Below are positions 8,174-16,637 of a stretch of 64,000 bases of DNA, piece after piece. The notes under the pieces are model-generated. The model was given only the letters and a program-made list of their open reading frames with translations. It searched no databases and was not told where the DNA came from. The stretch's first letter is position 1, and every line of letters starts with the position of its first letter. Origin of the DNA: Ktedonosporobacter rubrisoli (GTDB lineage Bacteria > Chloroflexota > Ktedonobacteria > Ktedonobacterales > Ktedonobacteraceae); contig NZ_CP035758.1 of NCBI RefSeq assembly GCF_004208415.1, positions 5,828,001 to 5,892,000 on the forward strand, given 5' to 3'. The translations under genes were made by a program, and so were the position numbers.

Positions 8174-9901
8174 ATGCCAGACGTTCATATAAATAATTGC
8201 TCTTTTACCTACACCGGTGCTGCCAGGCAGGCCCTGCATACTATCGATCTCGTTATAGAGCAAGGTGAATTTGTCTTGCTCACAGGTCCTGACGGGAGCG
8301 GCAAATCGACATTAGCGCTCACATTGGCAGGCATCATTCCAACACGCATTGCAGGCTCTCTGCAAGGGTCCATTTATCTTGGCGAGCAGCGGGTAAGTGA
8401 GCTGGATATCCATGAAACCTCAGCATTCATCAAGATAGCCGAGCAGCCTTCCAGCCAACAGTCAGAGTTCTATACAGTCGAATCCGCGCTTGCCGATAGC
8501 TTGCGTAGATGCGATATACCTTCTACAGAGATTGCACAGCGTATCGAGCGCGTCCTGAGGCAAGCAGGAATAGCCGAACTACGCAGAAGGTATATTCACA
8601 CGCTATCAAGCGGGGAGAAGCAGCGCGTAGCCATCGCCACAGCGCTGGCTACCTCACCGAGCGTCCTTGTCCTCGATGAGCCTCTAGCCGATCTAGATCC
8701 ACAAGGAACGCAAGAGATCTTGAGCCTGCTCCACGCCTTAAACAAACAATATAGGATCACCGTCCTGCTCATTGAGCAGAAGATCGACGAGGTAATATCC
8801 TGGATTGAGCGGGTATTATTTATGGTTGAGGGCCAGATCGTCCTCGATGCAGCCCCACGCGAAGCGCTTGAGAACAGCACGTTCTGGGAAGAGCAGGGCG
8901 TTGCGCTACCTCAAATGGTTCGGCTTGCCCACTATTTGCCCGATATTTTTCAAGGCAGCATCCCGTTAACTGTTGAAGAGGCATATGCAGCCCTGGCAGG
9001 CACCGCGCAGGCCCTGGCAATAAGGGAACGGAACGAATTGCGGCGGCAACTCTATTCTCCCACCAGCCCAGGCGCCAGCGAGACGGCTCTATCCTCCACG
9101 GAACTATTCTCATGGCGCTCCATTGGCCTGGCCTACGAAAACCACGAAGTACTGCAGAATATTAACCTTCGTGTGCACGCGGGAGAATGGCTGGCGATCG
9201 TTGGGGCTAATGGATCTGGAAAAACTGCCCTGACCTCGCTAGCAATGGCCGAGCCAGTTCCAACCAGTGGCTCTATTTCCTACAAAGGCCAGAACCTCAC
9301 AGCTAATCCTACAGTGCGCCAGCCTGGTAAGATGGCTTTTCTACAGCAAGACGCCAGCGATCTACTTTTTAGCGCCGTCAAGGGTCAGCAATTGCCTATC
9401 GCCGGCAGCTACCGACAGAGATATTTACACATCGCAACGCCGCCTACCGAACAGCCTCTGCCCCTTATCGAGTTGACAGAGGAGCAAAAGGTGAGCGCTC
9501 TGCATATCCAGAAGCGCCTCATATTTGGCTCATTGCTGACCCATGGTCCCGAACTGCTGCTGCTCGACACGCCCACGGCCGGCCAGGATGAAAAGCATAA
9601 CCATGCCTTTCTCCATATGCTACGCTGGCTGCGCAGTTTCCATAAATTGAGCTATGTTATGACGAGCCACGATATGCATGCTGTCGCTGGCTACGCCAGC
9701 CGCGTCGTCGTCCTTGAGCGCGGCCGCGTTATTATAGATGATAAACCAGAGGTTGTGTTTGCCCAGGTAGATAAACTGGCCCAGAGCCATATCATCCCTC
9801 CGCCCATTGCCCGGCTGCACTCTCGACTCTGTGGGGGACAGGCCATACGTGTGGCTCTATCGGTCAAGGCCTTTTTGCACTTACTCCAACCGCTGCGGTA
9901 G
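8174..9901 (+). CDS. Fused double ABC ATPase, ECF/CbiO-like, second half degenerate
   Basis: This 575-residue protein joins two ABC ATPase domains, as in EcfA-type proteins for vitamin or metal uptake. Domain 1 has Walker A GPDGSGKST (38-46), signature LSSGE (144-148) and Walker B with Glu (LVLDEP), but its H-loop reads IEQ (Gln203) instead of IEH. Domain 2 has Walker A GANGSGKT (345-352) and an H-loop His500, but no recognisable LSGGQ and Thr467 in place of the catalytic Glu (LLLLDTP). Together they make one competent ATP site at best. No EcfT or S-component gene is adjacent, so the membrane partners must be elsewhere. Confidence 0.85.
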   Translation: MPDVHINNCSFTYTGAARQALHTIDLVIEQGEFVLLTGPDGSGKSTLALTLAGIIPTRIAGSLQGSIYLGEQRVSELDIHETSAFIKIAEQPSSQQSEFYTVESALADSLRRCDIPSTEIAQRIERVLRQAGIAELRRRYIHTLSSGEKQRVAIATALATSPSVLVLDEPLADLDPQGTQEILSLLHALNKQYRITVLLIEQKIDEVISWIERVLFMVEGQIVLDAAPREALENSTFWEEQGVALPQMVRLAHYLPDIFQGSIPLTVEEAYAALAGTAQALAIRERNELRRQLYSPTSPGASETALSSTELFSWRSIGLAYENHEVLQNINLRVHAGEWLAIVGANGSGKTALTSLAMAEPVPTSGSISYKGQNLTANPTVRQPGKMAFLQQDASDLLFSAVKGQQLPIAGSYRQRYLHIATPPTEQPLPLIELTEEQKVSALHIQKRLIFGSLLTHGPELLLLDTPTAGQDEKHNHAFLHMLRWLRSFHKLSYVMTSHDMHAVAGYASRVVVLERGRVIIDDKPEVVFAQVDKLAQSHIIPPPIARLHSRLCGGQAIRVALSVKAFLHLLQPLR

Positions 9902-9917
9902 GCAATGTACCGCAGCG
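9891..9917. terminator. Hairpin overlapping the ABC gene's stop codon
   Basis: A perfect 10-bp stem (9891-9900 with 9908-9917) covers the last codons and stop of the ABC gene and lies between convergent genes. T runs are weak on both sides. Confidence 0.55.
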
Positions 9918-9949
9918 AGCGCGTAAGCAGGCTTTTATATAACAGAGGA

Positions 9950-11581
9950 TCATAGATCGCCTTGAATAGCATGAGCCATATTCGAGGCATACGAAAGCAC
10001 CCGGCCCATTGCATTGAGCAGATCAAGATGGATAGAGCTCGATGCAATGCTGGGTGAGAGGCCCGAATGGAGGCGTTGCAAGTGACGCAGGTGCAAGGCG
10101 CGCCTGGATTGGTGCAGTTGCGCCTTACAACCGAGAAACTCGGCAGCCAGTGAGGGATCTTGCGTTGCCAGAGCTGCAATAACCTGCTGCAAGGCCTCAG
10201 TTACCTCGTGATGGTAGGCCATCAGATCCTGCCAGCCCTCCTCAGAGAACATCACCTGATCGCGGCGACGACGCTTAGCCAGCTGCATCATTTGCTTATC
10301 AATCACATCGCCAATAGCTTCCAAAGCCGTAATAATATACAGCAAAGCAATCTTGCGCCGTATCTGCTCCTCACTCATCAAAGCCTCATCAAGTTGGGTC
10401 AGATAGTGCTTCACCTCTTCTTCCAGTTCGTCAAGCTGATCGTCAAGTTCGCCCACACTTGAAGGAACATTGGTGCCAGCATCTTCAAAAGCGTGGATAC
10501 TACGCGCCAACATCTCCATCACCACATCAGCCATGCGCAAAATTTCACGTGTTGCCAGGCCCAAAGCCACGGCCGGCGTATTCAGAGCCAGAAGATCAAG
10601 ATAGCGCTGCTGGCCTGACTCGTGCGCAGGCGCATCGGGCAAGAGCCACTCGGCAACGCGCACCAGCGGCTGGCACAAAGGCCCGAACACAAGAGCCAGA
10701 GCGAGATTAAATCCCAGGTGGGCAAAAGCCACCTGCATGCCAGGATTGGGCCAGAGATGGGCCAGCAAAGGCTCCAGGAAATCCAGTAGCGCGAAAACTA
10801 CCACAGCGCCCGAAAGCTTGGTTCCAGTATGCACGAGGGCCAGTCTGCGCCCAACGAGCGAACCTTGACCTAAAGCCGTGAAGAGGGCTATCAGGGTTGT
10901 TCCTACGTTCGCCCCCAGCATAAGCGTAAGTGCCGCCCGCGCTGGCAATGTACCGGTAGAAGCCAGCACAATGACCAGGCCGATCGAGGCCGCGCTAGAA
11001 GTAAAAGCCACAGCCAGGGCGATACCTAGCAGGCCAAGGATCAAGGGCGCACTGACCAAGGCTTTGATTACAGTAGCCGTGACTGGACTTGAGGCCAGTG
11101 GCGCGCTTCCGGCTGCCAGAATGGCCAGGCCGAGCAAAATCAAGCTGAAGGCGAAGCAAGTCTGGCCAAAGCGCCGCCAGGATGTATGGCGCGTAAACAG
11201 CGCGATGAGCGCTCCCAGCCCGGCAATCTGCGGCGCATAATCGGTAATGTGAAAGGCAAGAAATTGCACCACAAGCGTCGAGCCGACATTTGAGCCCAGT
11301 AACATAATAATGGCAGTCGCCAGGGGCATAAGCTGGGCGCTCACTAATCCCACAAGCAAAGAGGATACGGCGCTGGAGCTCTGGGTCAGCAGAGTTGCCA
11401 GGATGCCAATGCCAAATGTCGCCGGAGGGTATTTGGCAATCTGTGTAATTGCATAGCGCACCCGCCGATCCGAGGCCCGTTGCAAGGCATCCGTTACCAG
11501 GCGAACCCCATAGAGCAGGAGCATGGTTCCCGCAACAAGAAGACCCAATACAGCAGTCGCGGAATTTGCCTCAAATACCAA
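9950..11581 (-). CDS. Na+/phosphate cotransporter family protein with PhoU-like tail
   Basis: This 543-residue protein has two Na/Pi-cotransporter repeats with the paired QSSSAV and (G)ANVGTT motifs (LTQSSSAVSSLLVGLV, GSNVGSTLVVQF, GANVGTTLIALF), giving about 8-9 membrane segments in residues 1-320. The last 200 residues are helical and charged, like the PhoU-type regulatory domain of bacterial NptA proteins. It likely imports phosphate with sodium. The start is TTG at 11581, with GGGGGA eight bases before it. Confidence 0.9.
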   Translation of the reverse strand: MVFEANSATAVLGLLVAGTMLLLYGVRLVTDALQRASDRRVRYAITQIAKYPPATFGIGILATLLTQSSSAVSSLLVGLVSAQLMPLATAIIMLLGSNVGSTLVVQFLAFHITDYAPQIAGLGALIALFTRHTSWRRFGQTCFAFSLILLGLAILAAGSAPLASSPVTATVIKALVSAPLILGLLGIALAVAFTSSAASIGLVIVLASTGTLPARAALTLMLGANVGTTLIALFTALGQGSLVGRRLALVHTGTKLSGAVVVFALLDFLEPLLAHLWPNPGMQVAFAHLGFNLALALVFGPLCQPLVRVAEWLLPDAPAHESGQQRYLDLLALNTPAVALGLATREILRMADVVMEMLARSIHAFEDAGTNVPSSVGELDDQLDELEEEVKHYLTQLDEALMSEEQIRRKIALLYIITALEAIGDVIDKQMMQLAKRRRRDQVMFSEEGWQDLMAYHHEVTEALQQVIAALATQDPSLAAEFLGCKAQLHQSRRALHLRHLQRLHSGLSPSIASSSIHLDLLNAMGRVLSYASNMAHAIQGDL

Positions 11582-11849
11582 TCTGCTTTCCCCCTTTCCA
11601 GACCCGTGGCATGGAGCAGTCCACTAGTAGAAAATTTTAAGTATAGAGCTGTTTAAGCTCTGCAGAGAAGCTTTTCATTAATTAAATGTTAAGAGAATGT
11701 TAAGAGAATGTTAATTGCGATTTTAACACAATAAAATGCCTCCCGCAAGAGCGTTTAGAGCCTCTTGCAGGCAGAATCTCCAGGGCATAGCTAACTTCCC
11801 CAAAATAGCAAGATCCGAGAAGTTTTTTACTTTTTCCAGCCATATACTC

Positions 11850-11879
11850 TTGATATGCAAGCGTTCACTTGCATATGAT
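11850..11879 (+). promoter_or_regulatory. Promoter and ArsR operator for a leaderless transcript
   Basis: A 9-bp inverted repeat, ATATGCAAG (11853-11861) and CTTGCATAT (11868-11876), separated by six bases, overlaps a promoter with -35 TTGATA (11850-11855) and -10 TATGAT (11874-11879), spacer 18. The regulator's ATG begins seven bases after the -10 box and has no ribosome site, so the mRNA probably starts at the ATG. A repressor bound here would block RNA polymerase directly. Confidence 0.7.
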
Positions 11880-11885
11880 CTTGTT

Positions 11886-12170
11886 ATGGACTTACTCTTT
11901 AAGGCGCTCGCAGACCCTACCAGAAGAAAGATTCTCGACGAGCTTTCTGAGCGCGATGGGCAGACATTGTTCGAGCTGTGTTCTCGCTTGCTTATGCGAC
12001 ACCACATAGCCTCGACGAGGCAAGCTATCTCGCAGCATCTGGCGCTTCTGGAAGCCGCCAATCTGGTGGTGGTCAAACGTCAGGGGCGCTATAAGTTCCT
12101 GTACATCAACACAGAACCATTAAACGCTATTATGCAGCGTTGGATGGAGAAAAAGAAGGATGACTCATGA
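11886..12170 (+). CDS. ArsR-family transcriptional repressor
   Basis: This 94-residue protein is a winged-helix ArsR-type regulator: LFKALADPTRRKILDEL at the start, the recognition helix in STRQAISQHLALLEAANLV, and the wing in VVKRQGRYKFLYIN. No cysteine metal site of the ArsR/SmtB kind is seen, so it resembles the group that controls glyoxalase-like or SRPBCC partners. The ATG at 11886 is chosen since the family begins there and the promoter lies directly upstream; the longer frame would run through the operator. It overlaps the next gene by four bases, so the two are co-transcribed. Confidence 0.9.
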   Translation: MDLLFKALADPTRRKILDELSERDGQTLFELCSRLLMRHHIASTRQAISQHLALLEAANLVVVKRQGRYKFLYINTEPLNAIMQRWMEKKKDDS

Positions 12171-12568
12171 GGATTTACATCACTAGCATTCCTATAGCTG
12201 ACTACGACAAAGCCCTTGCCTTCTACACTGAAATACTGGGATTTCAAAAGAAGAGGGACATCGAATTGGGCGGAGGCGCACGCTTTCTTACCGTGGTCTC
12301 TCCGGAAGATCCTGATGGTACTGAGATCCTGCTGGAGCCAAATGCAGACTATCGTGGCATCAAAGCCTTGCGCAAAGCCTTAGCGGAAGATGGGATTCCC
12401 ATCACCTCATTAGCTGTCGATGATGTCCAGGCTGAGTATGAGCGCCTGCAGAAGTTGGGCGTGACATTTACCCAAAAGCCGTTCAGCCATGGCGGACCGA
12501 CGACGGCAGTCTTTGATGACACCAATGGCAATCTTATTCAAATTGTCGAGTTGAAGAAGGGGGAATAA
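12167..12568 (+). CDS. VOC-family (glyoxalase-like) protein
   Basis: This 133-residue protein has the paired beta-alpha-beta units of the vicinal oxygen chelate fold, beginning IPIADYDKALAFYTEILGF and ending in DDTNGNLIQIVEL, with a conserved Glu in the last strand. It could be a dioxygenase, isomerase or resistance-type binding protein; the substrate is not known. Its start overlaps the stop of the ArsR gene (ATGA), so it is very likely the target of that repressor. Confidence 0.88.
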   Translation: MRIYITSIPIADYDKALAFYTEILGFQKKRDIELGGGARFLTVVSPEDPDGTEILLEPNADYRGIKALRKALAEDGIPITSLAVDDVQAEYERLQKLGVTFTQKPFSHGGPTTAVFDDTNGNLIQIVELKKGE

Positions 12569-12691
12569 TGCAAGGTAGCAAAGGTCGAGCCTTGCATCTT
12601 TCCTGATCCATTTTATATGGCCTGTGACTCAGGCTCTGCCATATCAGGAAGCTGGAGTAGAATTACAAGCCAGCTTCCTGCTGGCTTTTTT
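12568..12691 (+). terminator. Two terminator hairpins after the ArsR-VOC operon
   Basis: The first stem is 12568-12575 with 12590-12597. The second, AGCCAGC-TTCCT-GCTGGCT (12668-12686), is followed by TTTTT and is a clear Rho-independent terminator. The remaining bases up to 12868 show no convincing gene. Confidence 0.75.
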
Positions 12692-12868
12692 CGCGCAGGG
12701 CCATCACCTGCCGCAAAAAATGTACAGCAGTCGAGGTCTCATTCTTGATGAGCGGGATAAGTATCAGGCATTCGCCGCCGTGTTTCTCGTGGATGAAAAA
12801 AGTGACGAAAAATCAGGCGGCTTTTCCACGCTGGCCGACCAATTTCCCGCTAAAAAAGCCGAAATAAT

Positions 12869-13489
12869 CTAGATCTCGGGAAAGAGACCGAAGAGCTCGC
12901 GCACTGGCGAGAAGCTTCTACGATGCTGAGGTGTTGCGCCATATTGGCGCAGGGCATTCAGGTGTGCGGGCGTACCATAGCCCTTATGCTGATCAAAGTG
13001 ATATTCTGGATAGCTCTTATGCAGCTCAAGCATCATGCGGTCCCTGGTGACTTTAGCGATAATCGAGGCAGCAGCAATAGAGAGGCAGCGCGCATCGCCC
13101 TTAATGATCGAGCGTTGCGGCAGCGAAATACCTGGGAGGAGTAAGGCATCCAGCAATAAAGCTTGCGCAGGCGGGGATAGCTGCTCTAACGCAGAGCGCA
13201 TGGCATATTTGGTTGCCTGTAAAATATTACGTTCATCGATAATTTCGACCGAACCAACGCCAATGCCGACCGCTACTGCATGTTGCATAATCACATCATA
13301 CAACCGTTCACGCGTCGGCATAGTCAATTGCTTAGAATCATTTACTCCGGCAAAGAGCTCTAGCACGTCCCGGGTATCCTCCTGTAAGGGAAGGATGACC
13401 GCAGACGCAACAACAGGGCCAGCCAGGCAGCCCCTGCCAGCTTCATCGAGTCCGGCAACAAAGGAATAACCCTGCTCAAACAGGGTCAT
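12869..13489 (-). CDS. rnhB: Ribonuclease HII
   Basis: This 206-residue enzyme removes ribonucleotides from RNA-DNA hybrids, including those left by primers or misincorporation. The family motifs are clear: GLDEAGRGCLAGPVVASAVIL with the Asp-Glu pair, NDSKQLT, the SIIKGDARCLSIAAASIIAKVTRD block (written here only as KGD...SIIAK), and DQHKGYGTPAHLNAL. The ATG at 13489 is preferred; AGAGG lies five bases upstream and the size is then normal. A longer frame overlaps the rplS end. It follows rplS in the same direction, a common pairing. Confidence 0.93.
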   Translation of the reverse strand: MTLFEQGYSFVAGLDEAGRGCLAGPVVASAVILPLQEDTRDVLELFAGVNDSKQLTMPTRERLYDVIMQHAVAVGIGVGSVEIIDERNILQATKYAMRSALEQLSPPAQALLLDALLLPGISLPQRSIIKGDARCLSIAAASIIAKVTRDRMMLELHKSYPEYHFDQHKGYGTPAHLNALRQYGATPQHRRSFSPVRELFGLFPEI

Positions 13490-13517
13490 TTCTTCCTCTA
13501 GCGTTGGGTGGTGCTTT

Positions 13518-14018
13518 TTATGCGTTAGCACTGCCGCTGGCATTCTCAGTTGACTGCTGAGACTTAGTGATCTGGGCCTTGGCCTGAGCCTCACGAGCAG
13601 CCCTGGCAGCCTCTTTAGCAGCAATCTGCTTGTTGGTCATGGGGCGCAGTTCTTTCAAGCGAGCCGCCTTACCAGTCAAGCCACGCAGATAGTAGAGCTG
13701 CTTGCGGCGTACGCGTGCATGGCGCAGCACTTCAATCTTCTCGATACGTGGGGAATTGAGCAGGAATGTACGCTCAACGCCTACCCCATTGGTAATACGG
13801 CGGACAGTGAAATTGCGATCAATGCCGCCTCCGCGCAAGCGCATGACCACGCCTTCAAACGGCTGGAGACGCTCGCGGGTCCCCTCTACAACTTTTACTT
13901 GTAAGCGAACAGTATCGCCAGACAGGATTTCGGGTACGTCTTTTCGTAACTGAGCACTTTCGACAGCGGCCAGTAACGCCCGCCCGGCTGGCTTCGTTAC
14001 GCCTTGATTGTCGGCCAT
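13518..14018 (-). CDS. rplS: 50S ribosomal protein L19
   Basis: This 166-residue protein sits at the 30S-50S interface. The L19 core runs from about residue 28 to 135 (SGDTVRLQVKVVEG, RLQPFEGVVM, GVGVERTFLLNSPRI, VRRKQLYYLRGLTGKAAR). It is longer than the usual 115 residues owing to an N-terminal extension and a C-terminal Ala/Lys/Gln-rich tail. AGGAGG precedes the ATG. It lies between rpsT and rnhB. Confidence 0.96.
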   Translation of the reverse strand: MADNQGVTKPAGRALLAAVESAQLRKDVPEILSGDTVRLQVKVVEGTRERLQPFEGVVMRLRGGGIDRNFTVRRITNGVGVERTFLLNSPRIEKIEVLRHARVRRKQLYYLRGLTGKAARLKELRPMTNKQIAAKEAARAAREAQAKAQITKSQQSTENASGSANA

Positions 14019-14092
14019 CCTTCAAACCTCCTAATGCGCTCAGTGCTCAGCGGTAGTGAACAGATATGTTGCGGAGCATTAAGCGCGAGAAC

Positions 14093-14359
14093 CTACTTTG
14101 CGTTGAGCTGCTTCATCAGGCGTGATTTACGACGAGCAGCATTGTTCTTGTGCAGAACACCTTTTTTAGCGGCACGATCCAGCTCGCTCACGGCGGCGCG
14201 GACCGCTGCTTCGGCGGCCTCTGCATCCACACTGGGCACAGCAATCGCCTGGCGCGCCTTTGTTATCTGAGTTTTTACAAGTGATTTTACGCTGCGATTA
14301 TGAGCACGGCGCTTCTGTTCCTGGCGCATGCGCTTCTCAGCAGCAGCATTATTGGGCAT
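14093..14359 (-). CDS. rpsT: 30S ribosomal protein S20
   Basis: This 88-residue, highly basic helical protein matches S20 (MPNNAAAEKRMRQEQKRRAHNR written in family form; RSVKSLVKTQITKAR; then the ASELDRAAKKGVLHKNNAARRKSRL-type end, here VSELDRAAKKGV...NNAARRKSRL). It binds 16S rRNA during 30S assembly. It starts the rpsT-rplS-rnhB group; the 74-base gap to rplS suggests one transcript. Confidence 0.95.
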   Translation of the reverse strand: MPNNAAAEKRMRQEQKRRAHNRSVKSLVKTQITKARQAIAVPSVDAEAAEAAVRAAVSELDRAAKKGVLHKNNAARRKSRLMKQLNAK

Positions 14360-14548
14360 GTGAGTGTCAATCCTCCCCGAAACATCTGCCCCTTCGCACG
14401 GGCTTAACTACAAAAATGCCGACAACATGTCGGACTCAGTGCCCGATGATTATAGCAGAAGTCCATTATCTATGTCAAACGATCTACTACCTGGCGATCT
14501 ACCCCTGACCTGCTCACGCCTTTGCTTTCAGGCCATAGAGGCTCTACA

Positions 14549-16255
14549 TTAATAAATGATCACGGCCGTGTTATAAGAGGTATTGTTATAAAGCCACTTA
14601 GCCTGGTCTTCCTGAATATTGATGCAACCGTGGCTGCCAGTGCCAGAAAACGTTTGGTCGCCACCACTATCAACATGCGGGAAATTGGTCCCCGGACCAT
14701 AGTCCTGTCTCCACCAGCTATCGTGTAAGAAATAGCCTCCAGCATGATATTCCATGGCATAGTTGATATTGGTATCAGGATACCAGAAAGCTGAGCCTTT
14801 GGGCTCACTAGATTTGAAAACTGTAGGCGATTCGCGATCAAAAATGTGCCAGAAGCCCGGCAAGGATGGCTTCTCATATTGGCCCGCTGTAATCAGGAAG
14901 GCCTTGACAAGCTTCCCATTCTGATAGAGGCGCAAGGATTGCTCTACCAGGGAAATAACTATAACCTGTCCCGAGCTGGCCAGGTTATAGTGTCGCAGCA
15001 CCTGCAGATCGCTCTGATGAACCTGGTTCCAGGGCGTATGATCCGCGTAATCGGCCTCCATAGCACGCAGGTTTAGCAAATCATCATTTAGCAGATCGAT
15101 TACCGCCTGATATTCGTCAGGTGTCTGAGCCTGCTGTAAGGCGATATCGGCATCCGCGCCGATCCCCTGCTCGTCATAAGGATAGGAAAGCTGATAATCT
15201 TGCCCATTAAACGCGTCATGATATTGATGTGCCTTACCCCAGGAAGAGACCTCTTGATGAAACTGCTTGAGTAAGTAGCTGGCCTGCCCATATAACAGGG
15301 GCAAACGGATAGAAGCAAGATCGCTATCAAGCTGACTGGAAACTTGCAGGAAATCGCTTAGCAGTTTGGCCTTCTCCAGGGCAAGCTTAGCGCTGGCCAG
15401 GCGCTTCTGAAAGCTGGTTGTATCCTGGCCATATTGTTTCAAGGTATCGATATCTTCGCTAAATTGCTTGAGCTTGGCCGCGCCAACAGAGGGTAAAGCC
15501 TGCATGCTGAGCACCAGCGTTTCTTGCTGCTGAAAATTGAGCAAATCCAGCAGGTGCGAAAAGTCCTCAGGCTTACTGGCCTGGCGAAATAGATCAAGGT
15601 CAGAGCTTACCTGCTGATTTAGCATGCTCACGTCAAGCTGGGAGTCTTGTAACTGCTGTATAGATTTTTTTAAGGTCATAAGCGCATCGTGGGCTGATCC
15701 CATCAGATGTAGAGCCTTTGTTGTATTCCTGGCATTAGCGCTGATCTGACTATAAATTCTGGGGTCCTGGGCACGAGCCATCTGCTTCTGATACGCTTCA
15801 AGCTGGCCGGCAAAAGTTTTTGCTTCCATAAAGCCCTGAGCCTGGCGTTGGGCTAGAACACGTTCAAGGGCCTGGATATCCAGCGTAGCCTGATAATCAT
15901 ATTGCTGGGTAATCTGTGCTTCTATGCCGCGCACCTGGACAAGCAATAACTGGTAACGCTGATCGAGATTCGTATAGTAGGTAGTGGCAGGCTGGTCCGA
16001 AAAAATGGCAAGGGGCGCGTCTGTCTGGCGCAAACCCGCTTCCTGAGTGAGTATGGGCTGAAGTAATGTACTGGGGACACCGATACTGCGCGCATGGGCA
16101 AGCTCGCGATCAAGGGCTAGTTTTCGTTGATTTGCCAGTTGCTGGGGCTGTCCATTCGCTCCACAGGCGCTCAACAAGAATACCGCTAGCAAGGCCATAC
16201 AGGCAGCCTTGCAGCCTTTTCGCGCGCGCAAGCTCAAAAGAGGTGAGTGAGCCAT
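14549..16255 (-). CDS. L,D-transpeptidase (YkuD) lipoprotein
   Basis: This 568-residue protein has a lipoprotein signal (hydrophobic stretch then LSAC, lipid Cys about residue 31). A long helical middle part (40-420) has many Gln/Leu-rich coiled segments. The last 140 residues are a YkuD domain with the catalytic SHGCIN motif (Cys544) and an upstream conserved His in GYFLHDS. It should form 3-3 cross-links or attach proteins to peptidoglycan outside the membrane, tethered by its lipid. The helical spacer may carry the domain across the wall; that is an inference. Confidence 0.88.
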   Translation of the reverse strand: MAHSPLLSLRARKGCKAACMALLAVFLLSACGANGQPQQLANQRKLALDRELAHARSIGVPSTLLQPILTQEAGLRQTDAPLAIFSDQPATTYYTNLDQRYQLLLVQVRGIEAQITQQYDYQATLDIQALERVLAQRQAQGFMEAKTFAGQLEAYQKQMARAQDPRIYSQISANARNTTKALHLMGSAHDALMTLKKSIQQLQDSQLDVSMLNQQVSSDLDLFRQASKPEDFSHLLDLLNFQQQETLVLSMQALPSVGAAKLKQFSEDIDTLKQYGQDTTSFQKRLASAKLALEKAKLLSDFLQVSSQLDSDLASIRLPLLYGQASYLLKQFHQEVSSWGKAHQYHDAFNGQDYQLSYPYDEQGIGADADIALQQAQTPDEYQAVIDLLNDDLLNLRAMEADYADHTPWNQVHQSDLQVLRHYNLASSGQVIVISLVEQSLRLYQNGKLVKAFLITAGQYEKPSLPGFWHIFDRESPTVFKSSEPKGSAFWYPDTNINYAMEYHAGGYFLHDSWWRQDYGPGTNFPHVDSGGDQTFSGTGSHGCINIQEDQAKWLYNNTSYNTAVIIY

Positions 16256-16637
16256 AGTCCAGGCAATCTCCTATTTTTATCGTACCGAAGGCCAGAGATA
16301 TTTTGGGAGTTATAGTAACCTGAGCATAAAAACAATGATAAACACTTTCTATATTATACATCGCTCTTAATCGATATGAGGTGACAATTTTCGGAGAAGA
16401 GGGCGCACACAACTATCAGTTTAAGCTGAATAGAAGAGCTGACGGCCAAGGCAAACCTATTCTATGGTGGTTCTCAGGGATTAAGAGCTGTCGAGAGGAT
16501 AGTTGGAGGCCCGCTGAGGCACGTCACTGAAAGAGGGAATGGAGAACAAAAAAAATCGGCCCCGCTATTTGCATTTTCGCGGATCACAGGAGCGGGACCG
16601 GAAATTTTTGTCTGTTCAGGCAGACAGAAGGAGCGCT
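16256..16637. other. Intergenic region upstream of the L,D-transpeptidase gene
   Basis: No gene is seen. It contains the terminator of the cystathionine synthase gene (16548-16599), a small hairpin TCTGT...ACAGA-like at about 16610-16627, and AT-rich sequence at 16310-16390 that should hold the transpeptidase promoter. Confidence 0.55.
16548..16599 (-). terminator. Rho-independent terminator of the cystathionine synthase gene
   Basis: GGTCCCGCT and AGCGGGGCC (minus strand; 16591-16599 with 16558-16566) form a 9-bp stem followed on that strand by a run of eight T, 16555 down to 16548, one base after a GA. Confidence 0.8.

Noticed and set aside
12624..12872. 82-codon plus-strand frame after the VOC gene
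   Set aside because: It contains a Rho-independent terminator (12668-12691), has no ribosome site and no family look.
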